Shown: positions 29,083 through 33,292 of the stretch, one piece after another
How the letters are laid out: every line of letters begins with the position of its first letter
How positions within the stretch are numbered: the stretch's first letter is position 1
IMG/VR virus record: IMGVR_UViG_3300028920_000188
Span: 1-33,292 of that record
Strand: one strand, 5' to 3'
Source of the DNA: a virus
Length of the DNA stretch: 33,292 nucleotides
The notes under the pieces: model-generated
The model's database searches: none
Told to the model about the DNA's origin: nothing
Seen by the model: the letters and a program-made list of their open reading frames with translations, nothing else
Position numbers and translations under genes: made by a program

Positions 29083-30071
29083 AAATCCTGGTAGCCGGCG
29101 GTAACTGCGCGGTCGAAAGCCTGGGGATCATCGTCCGGGAGCTCGAGCGCAGCGAGCACCTGGCCGCCTACGTGCCGACGCGCCGGATCCGCAAGGCGGG
29201 GGGCCTCGAGGCTGCGGCCCAGGCTGTGACCGATGTCCTGGCCTCTGGTTGGGATTGCCTGCTGCTTTGGAACGTGAAGGGAGACCTGCCGGCCGACTTC
29301 CTGAAGCGCGATCAGGTCAAGGGCAAGGTCGCGCGGGCCTGGTGGACGATCGACGACCCGTATCTGCTCGATACCGAAAACAACCCGCACCGCCTGGCGG
29401 CGGACATCGTCCTCAGCTGCAGCACGCAGGCAGTCGAGGAGGCCCGGGTCCGCGGCCAGGCCGCCGAGCTCACCTACCCGCCGGTAGACATCGGTTTGCA
29501 CGATGTAGTTCTCGACCCGGAGCTTGAGGACGATATCTGCGTCGACGCGCACAACTGTTACACCCGCGACGACTATCCGCACATACTGGCGGAGCGTCGC
29601 GAGATCGCCCGGGCCGTGGCGCCGCTGGGCCGGTTAGGGATCTGGGGCCGCTGGGAGGGCTCCCGCGGTTGGGGCACTCGGCAGTACGGCGCGCCCGAGC
29701 TCGTCAATTGCTACCGCGGAGACGTCACCTATGCCCAGATGCTGCCGGTCTACGGGTCCGCCAGGATCTCGATCGGCAGCCACGTCCGGCCGGACGCCAG
29801 CGGGTACCTCAACCAGCGGGTGAGCGACGTGATGGCCACTGGCGGATTCCTGCTGGCCGACGCGGCCAAGGGGATCCTCGAGCACTTCACGCCCGGGGTG
29901 CACCTGGATGTGTGGCACAACCTCGATGAGCTGCGCGAAAAGGCCACCTACTGGCTCGCGCACGGCAGCGAGCGCGAGCAGATCGCCCTGGCCGGCCGCA
30001 AGCTCGTGCGGCAGCAGTGGTCCTCTGAGAGGTGGGTTGCCCGCCTGGTCCGCCTTGTGGAGGGCCTGTAA
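29079..30071 (+). CDS. CgeB-like glycosyltransferase
   Basis: 330 residues, GTG start overlapping the previous stop by 4 nt. N-terminal Rossmann half: KILVAGGNCAVESLGIIVRE, WDCLLLWNVKGDLPADF, then ARAWWTIDDPYLLD. C-terminal half: SARISIGSHVRPDASGYLNQ, RVSDVMATGGFLLAD, GILEHFTPGVHLDVWHNLDE and a final LREKATYWLAHGSEREQIAL. This is the layout of the spore-maturation CgeB / glycosyl_trans_1_2 class. It belongs to the three-gene glycosyltransferase cluster. Confidence 0.7.
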   Translation: MKILVAGGNCAVESLGIIVRELERSEHLAAYVPTRRIRKAGGLEAAAQAVTDVLASGWDCLLLWNVKGDLPADFLKRDQVKGKVARAWWTIDDPYLLDTENNPHRLAADIVLSCSTQAVEEARVRGQAAELTYPPVDIGLHDVVLDPELEDDICVDAHNCYTRDDYPHILAERREIARAVAPLGRLGIWGRWEGSRGWGTRQYGAPELVNCYRGDVTYAQMLPVYGSARISIGSHVRPDASGYLNQRVSDVMATGGFLLADAAKGILEHFTPGVHLDVWHNLDELREKATYWLAHGSEREQIALAGRKLVRQQWSSERWVARLVRLVEGL

Positions 30072-30974
30072 ATGGACTGGGGCGTCGACGTGATCAACCG
30101 GCACGGGGTGCGCCTTACCGTGCGGCGTAGCATGTTGCCGGAGGTGTACGAGCAGGGCGCGTACCTGGTCGACCAGCGCCGCACGGGCCGGCCTGGCGGG
30201 CCTACCCTTGTCGACCTGGGCGAGTGCGGGATCGGCGACTGCGTCGCCGCGCTGCCGGCGGTCGAGTGGCTGGCCTCGCCCGGCGAGGGCCGCGATCATT
30301 CGGTGTGGGTCCGCTGCCCGGCGGGCTGCGCGTTCATGTTCGCGGGCCTGGCCGCGCGCGTAATCACCGGCCGCGAGATCCCCGAGGGCTGGGGCCTGCT
30401 GCTGGATTGCATGGCCGCGCTCCAGCAGGCCGGCGCGCAGACCAAGGACAAGTACTGCGCAGTAGAGGTTCTCTGCGAGCTGGCCGGCTGCCGGCCGGCG
30501 ACGCCGCGCCTGGACGTCGAGGACGTCGAGGTCGACCGCCGCCCGCTGGTGCTGATACAGCCCAAGAGCGCGCTGGCCGGCAAGGACTGGCCGCTCGACA
30601 ACTGGCTGGCCCTGGTCTGCCGGCTGCAGGATGCCGGCGCAAAAGTGGTCTACGCGCACCGCGAGCTCGTCGACTGGCCTGGCCCGGCGCGCGGGTATAC
30701 GCGGATGGATGCGGTGCTCGGCTCGGTCCAGGAGATGGCCGCGCACGTCGCGGCCGCCGACCTGGTCGTCGCACCCGATAGCGCCTGCTTCCACCTGGCG
30801 GCGGCACTGTCGACGCCGTCGGTCGGGCTGTTCGGGCCGACCGACGGGGCGGCGATGGCCTCGCACTACCCGCTGGCCCGGGTGATCCAGTCTCCGGATC
30901 CGGATGATATGGGCCGGATCGGGATCGCCCTGGTCGAGACGTACTGCCGGGAGGAGCTCAGCAATGGCAACTGA
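30072..30974 (+). CDS. GT9-type glycosyltransferase (heptosyltransferase-like)
   Basis: 300 residues, ATG abutting the previous stop. N-terminal half: LVDLGECGIGDCVAALPAVE. C-terminal half: LVLIQPKSALAGKDWPLDNW and MAAHVAAADLVVAPDSACFH then LAAALSTPSVGLFGPTDGAA, the ADP-heptose-binding pattern of GT9 enzymes. Expected to move a heptose-like sugar. The 3' end overlaps the connector gene by 11 nt. Confidence 0.75.
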   Translation: MDWGVDVINRHGVRLTVRRSMLPEVYEQGAYLVDQRRTGRPGGPTLVDLGECGIGDCVAALPAVEWLASPGEGRDHSVWVRCPAGCAFMFAGLAARVITGREIPEGWGLLLDCMAALQQAGAQTKDKYCAVEVLCELAGCRPATPRLDVEDVEVDRRPLVLIQPKSALAGKDWPLDNWLALVCRLQDAGAKVVYAHRELVDWPGPARGYTRMDAVLGSVQEMAAHVAAADLVVAPDSACFHLAAALSTPSVGLFGPTDGAAMASHYPLARVIQSPDPDDMGRIGIALVETYCREELSNGN

Positions 30975-31638
30975 TCAGATCTGGTCCGACGACGGCGACC
31001 TCTACCTGCGCGAGCCCGGCATTTTTAATGCCCTGCCGGCCGGCGAGGAGGTGCTGGTCTCGGGTACCGACGGCGCGACCGACGCGACCGGCAAGGTCGT
31101 CACGAGCGCGACGGTGGCCGCGGGTTTCACTGTCGCCGGCGTAGGCAAGGACAGCGAGGACGTCGACTGCACGCACTTCCTCGAGATCCTCTCCGGCGGG
31201 TACCAGGGCCTTTATCGCATCGCCTCGGTCTCGGCCGGCGGCGACGAGCTCAACCTCGACCGCCCGATCGCGGCCAGCCAGTCCTCGCTGCCCTTCCAGG
31301 TGCGGACCTTCAACCGCTGGCACGCCGAGGCGCACCTCCATTACCAGGACTATATCAAGCGGATCGAGTCTGATGAGGACTGGGACGACAGCGAGCTGCA
31401 CGCGCGATCGAAGCGCGACCTGCGCGACCTGTGCGTCGCGCGCGTCCTGGCGATCATTTGCGGCGGCGCCAGCCGGGCCAAGGAGGACCTCTGGGACGAA
31501 AAGGCCCGCAAGTATCTGGCGATGGAGCAGCGGGCGCTGCAGTCAATGCCGCCGCTGGAAAAGGACACCGACGGCGACGGCGAGAGCGACGAGGACACAA
31601 CGCGCAAGCCTGGCAGCTTGAGGGCGAGGATAGTCTAG
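30964..31638 (+). CDS. Head-tail connector protein candidate
   Basis: 224 residues, ATG with GGGAGGAG (30950-30957). The N-terminal ~115 residues are beta-rich (LVSGTDGATDATGKVVTSAT, then GGYQGLYRIASVS). The C-terminal half, about 117-200, is an HK97 gp6-like helical bundle: WHAEAHLHYQDYIKRIES, SKRDLRDLCVARVLAIICGG and KARKYLAMEQRALQSM. This places it between head and tail as an adaptor. The end is acidic and disordered. The stop overlaps the next GTG. Confidence 0.6.
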   Translation: MATDQIWSDDGDLYLREPGIFNALPAGEEVLVSGTDGATDATGKVVTSATVAAGFTVAGVGKDSEDVDCTHFLEILSGGYQGLYRIASVSAGGDELNLDRPIAASQSSLPFQVRTFNRWHAEAHLHYQDYIKRIESDEDWDDSELHARSKRDLRDLCVARVLAIICGGASRAKEDLWDEKARKYLAMEQRALQSMPPLEKDTDGDGESDEDTTRKPGSLRARIV

Positions 31639-32126
31639 TGCGGGTGACTGTTTCGGTCGACGGTGCTCGGTTCGCGGTGCGGCTGCGCCGCGCTGCCGAT
31701 CGCGTCGGCGATCCCTCGCCGGGCCTCGAGCGGGCCGGGTTCTACATGCTGCTGCAGCTCTGGGAGCGGATCGTCCGCCGACCGGTGCAGGTGTACTCGG
31801 CCAGATATCTGCGCTGGCTGTCCCGCAACGGTGAGCTCTCCGGCAAGCTCTGGGGGATCCTGACCGGCGACCTCCTGGGCCAGAGTGCGCCGATCGACGG
31901 CGCGCCCTCGAGTGCCGATATGGGCGCCGAGCTGCACCAGGCGGGCACCTCGATAACCGTCGGGCACCTCAACCCGGCCAGCGAGCCCAAGGCGCGCGGG
32001 TTCGGCGAGATCTATCGCTCAAAGTTCCGGGAGTGGCCCTACGCGCCCAGGCCCGGCGACGAGAGCGACGTCGGCGAGGTGCTGCAGGAGTGGCTGGCCG
32101 AAGCGCTGAGCAGGGAGGAATCGTGA
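31638..32126 (+). CDS. Tail-completion / virion morphogenesis protein
   Basis: 162 residues, GTG start overlapping the previous stop (TAGTG). An alpha/beta protein with N-terminal strands (VTVSVDGARFAVRLRRAADR), a helix (GFYMLLQLWERIVRRP), and a C-terminal motif GFGEIYRSKFREWPYAPRPG like the 'proximal tail/gpG-type' morphogenesis proteins. Position after the connector supports a neck or tail-completion role. Low-GC accessory genes follow. Confidence 0.6.
   Translation: MRVTVSVDGARFAVRLRRAADRVGDPSPGLERAGFYMLLQLWERIVRRPVQVYSARYLRWLSRNGELSGKLWGILTGDLLGQSAPIDGAPSSADMGAELHQAGTSITVGHLNPASEPKARGFGEIYRSKFREWPYAPRPGDESDVGEVLQEWLAEALSREES
31769..31783 (+). repeat. Dispersed 15-nt motif, copy 8 (14/15)
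   Basis: GATCGTCCGCCGACC inside the tail-completion gene, encoding I-V-R-R-P there. Confidence 0.5.
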
Positions 32127-32164
32127 GATGTCAATCGGTGCGGACATAGATAGGAAGGCCGACG

Positions 32165-32542
32165 ATGCCGGAAAACGTCCATGACACCAAGCCCCTCGAT
32201 CCCGTAGGGGATCCTCCGAGGCTGGACGAGATTCCCGGCTTCTCGGCTCTCCCGCCCGAAACGCAGATGCTCTTTCGCGCCTGCTCCCAGGACCAACCGA
32301 CCGTGAATGTCTACATGATGACCCAGCTCCATGCGGTGCAGGGTCACTCGGAGGGCGTGGTGGTCAGGTGCCGGGAGGCGCGGGAGGCCATTAACAAGCG
32401 CTTCTCGGAGCTGGAGCACCGGCCCCTCCAGCGGCACTTGCCGCTCTGGGCCAAGATCGCCTTCCCGGTCCTGGGCTCGCCGATCATCTTCTTGATGATT
32501 CTGGGCGGCATTTACTGGCTCAAAAAAAATGGGTGGCTCTGA
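32165..32542 (+). CDS. Tail-anchored membrane protein
   Basis: 125 residues, ATG start; GGAAGG (32152-32157) lies upstream. A soluble part with a helical stretch (GHSEGVVVRCREAREAINKR) ends in a hydrophobic segment at about 97-118 (KIAFPVLGSPIIFLMILGGI) and a short basic end. Not recognised. Base composition is lower in GC than the tail genes on either side, so this and the next two genes may be an insertion. A second holin-like role is possible but unproven. Confidence 0.55.
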   Translation: MPENVHDTKPLDPVGDPPRLDEIPGFSALPPETQMLFRACSQDQPTVNVYMMTQLHAVQGHSEGVVVRCREAREAINKRFSELEHRPLQRHLPLWAKIAFPVLGSPIIFLMILGGIYWLKKNGWL

Positions 32543-32910
32543 TGGACCCCGACAAAATCCGCAAGCTGCGGGCCTACTGTGACGCGCTGCTGGAAGCCAT
32601 CGACATAGCGGACGAGTCTGGCCCCTCGCAGCAGGACCCGCAGGATGTTCTGGACGACTGGCGCACCGATAGCTCTAATCGCGTGCTTGGCGGGTCTGGC
32701 TTCAAGGCTGAGATAATCGGCGGCTACGCCACAGCCCCAACAGTCACAAGCGCGGACTTAGAAGCGTTGGGGGTGTCTAAGTCAGTAGCGGCCGAGATGA
32801 TTGTCGAGCGCGACCGCGTGCGTACTGAGGCAATCCGCCGCAGAGACGCTATCGGCGACCCGCCGACCACTGGCGAATTCAACCCGGCGGCCGCTCCCGA
32901 GGAGAGGTAG
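32542..32910 (+). CDS. Small helical protein, unknown
   Basis: 122 residues from ATG 32542, overlapping the previous stop by one base (TGATG) with GGGTGG upstream; GTG 32533 is an alternative. The sequence has helices (KIRKLRAYCDALLEAIDIAD and VAAEMIVERDRVRTEAIRRR) and a Ser/Asp-rich middle. No family recognised. Confidence 0.5.
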   Translation: MDPDKIRKLRAYCDALLEAIDIADESGPSQQDPQDVLDDWRTDSSNRVLGGSGFKAEIIGGYATAPTVTSADLEALGVSKSVAAEMIVERDRVRTEAIRRRDAIGDPPTTGEFNPAAAPEER

Positions 32911-33292
32911 ATGGGCACGCGCTGGTTCAAGGACGTTCTGACCCTTTCTGACTCCGATAAGCTGGAGCATGTTCCCGGCTCTGGTGGTCGCACGTGTCGG
33001 CTGAAGCTCCAGCAGTCGTGGCAGGATGACAACTTTACTGATTTCGGCCACCTTACTGAAGTGGACAGCGGAACAAACGTTACTGTTGATAGTGGCGTTA
33101 TCAAGTTCAAGGGCGCGGGCGGATGGGACGCCAACGGTGTCCGCACCGCATTAGTTTCGACCACTAACCCCGGCGCATTCCGCGCGCGTATAAAGATGAA
33201 CGAAAAGGGATATTGCGGGATTGGGTTCACGCGGGATGCCTCTGGTCTTGACTACAACGATGAAGTGCCAAAGGTGTTTTTCGATGGATCGG
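32911..33292 (+). CDS. Beta-sandwich adhesin-like protein, 3' truncated
   Basis: ATG directly after the previous stop, with GAGGAGAGG (32899-32907). 127 residues are visible before the right edge: a beta-rich start with FTDFGHLTEVDSGTNVTVDS, VIKFKGAGGWDANGV, then FRARIKMNEKGYCGIGFTR, a concanavalin/LamG-like jelly-roll pattern. The frame leaves one base over at 33292. Joined to base 1 of the window it continues as GTG GCC GAG, in frame with the open gene at the left edge, which would make a 454-residue adhesin-tail fusion. Confidence 0.6.
   Translation, partial: MGTRWFKDVLTLSDSDKLEHVPGSGGRTCRLKLQQSWQDDNFTDFGHLTEVDSGTNVTVDSGVIKFKGAGGWDANGVRTALVSTTNPGAFRARIKMNEKGYCGIGFTRDASGLDYNDEVPKVFFDGS

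Noticed and set aside
29634-30866. A 410-codon minus-strand frame opposite two glycosyltransferases
   Set aside because: Antisense shadow in high-GC DNA; no motif or promoter.
1-33292. Direct terminal repeats
   Set aside because: The first and last ~25 bases share no match by eye; circularity is argued from frame and gene order instead.
1-33292. CRISPR array, reverse transcriptase/retron, diversity-generating element, integrase or tRNA gene
   Set aside because: No spaced direct repeats, no RT motifs (such as YxDD), no tyrosine or serine recombinase motif and no cloverleaf were seen on inspection; a tRNA search program would be decisive.

Overview
The window reads as the genome of a high-GC, tailed double-stranded DNA virus of bacteria, probably a siphovirus-type phage. 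Almost every base is coding. Genes are packed head to tail with 1-11 nt overlaps, GTG and TTG starts are common, and nearly all genes lie on the + strand. A complete set of virion genes can be recognised: small and large terminase, portal, head morphogenesis protein, scaffold, coat protein, connector, tail tube, tape measure, tail hub and fibre. No ribosomal, metabolic or tRNA genes were seen. The host cannot be named. The zinc-finger small proteins, lipoprotein lysis gene and glycosyltransferase cluster suit a Gram-negative, high-GC host; a planctomycete-like host is only a guess.

The two ends appear to belong together. The last gene (from 32911) runs off the right edge with one base of an unfinished codon, and the reading frame open at the left edge starts at base 3, so joining the ends restores one reading frame of 454 codons plus a stop. 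Gene order also closes: coat protein, connector and tail-completion genes sit at the right end, and tail terminator, tail tube and tape measure at the left. I infer a circular or circularly permuted genome of about 33.3 kb.

Layout: 1-7908 tail module (terminator-like protein, tube, assembly chaperones with a probable -1 frameshift, tape measure, hub, fibre). 7931-9009 fibre-associated protein and lysis cassette (holin-like, small overlapping gene, lipoprotein). 9071-9104 bidirectional terminator. 9131-9768 the only minus-strand operon (membrane protein plus secreted zinc-finger/coiled-coil protein). 9769-10564 divergent control region with promoters on both strands and a structured leader. 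10565-17577 early region: small zinc-finger proteins, an HTH protein, an HNH remnant, a ParB-like protein with a Cys-rich insertion, SSB, a sigma-like factor, a MazG-like protein, many tiny genes and a 3'-5' exonuclease. 17565-19506 DnaB-type helicase and a winged-helix protein. 19507-20001 a non-coding block rich in hairpins and short repeats (candidate origin or packaging region). 20002-26829 packaging and head genes. 26947-30974 three glycosyltransferases inserted between coat and connector. 30964-33292 connector, tail-completion protein and three lower-GC accessory genes.

How it may work together (inference): early transcription starts in the divergent control region and runs right through the ParB/SSB/sigma genes. 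Helicase, winged-helix protein, SSB and exonuclease support replication. The sigma-like factor may switch on the packaging/head/tail genes. Two points stand out. A 15-nt partly palindromic motif (GGTCGTCCGCCGACC and close variants) occurs eight times, in both intergenic and coding DNA and in several reading frames, and could be the binding site of the encoded ParB-like protein. In addition, two overlapping strong hairpins between the coat gene and the glycosyltransferase cluster bury the ribosome binding site of the first glycosyltransferase.
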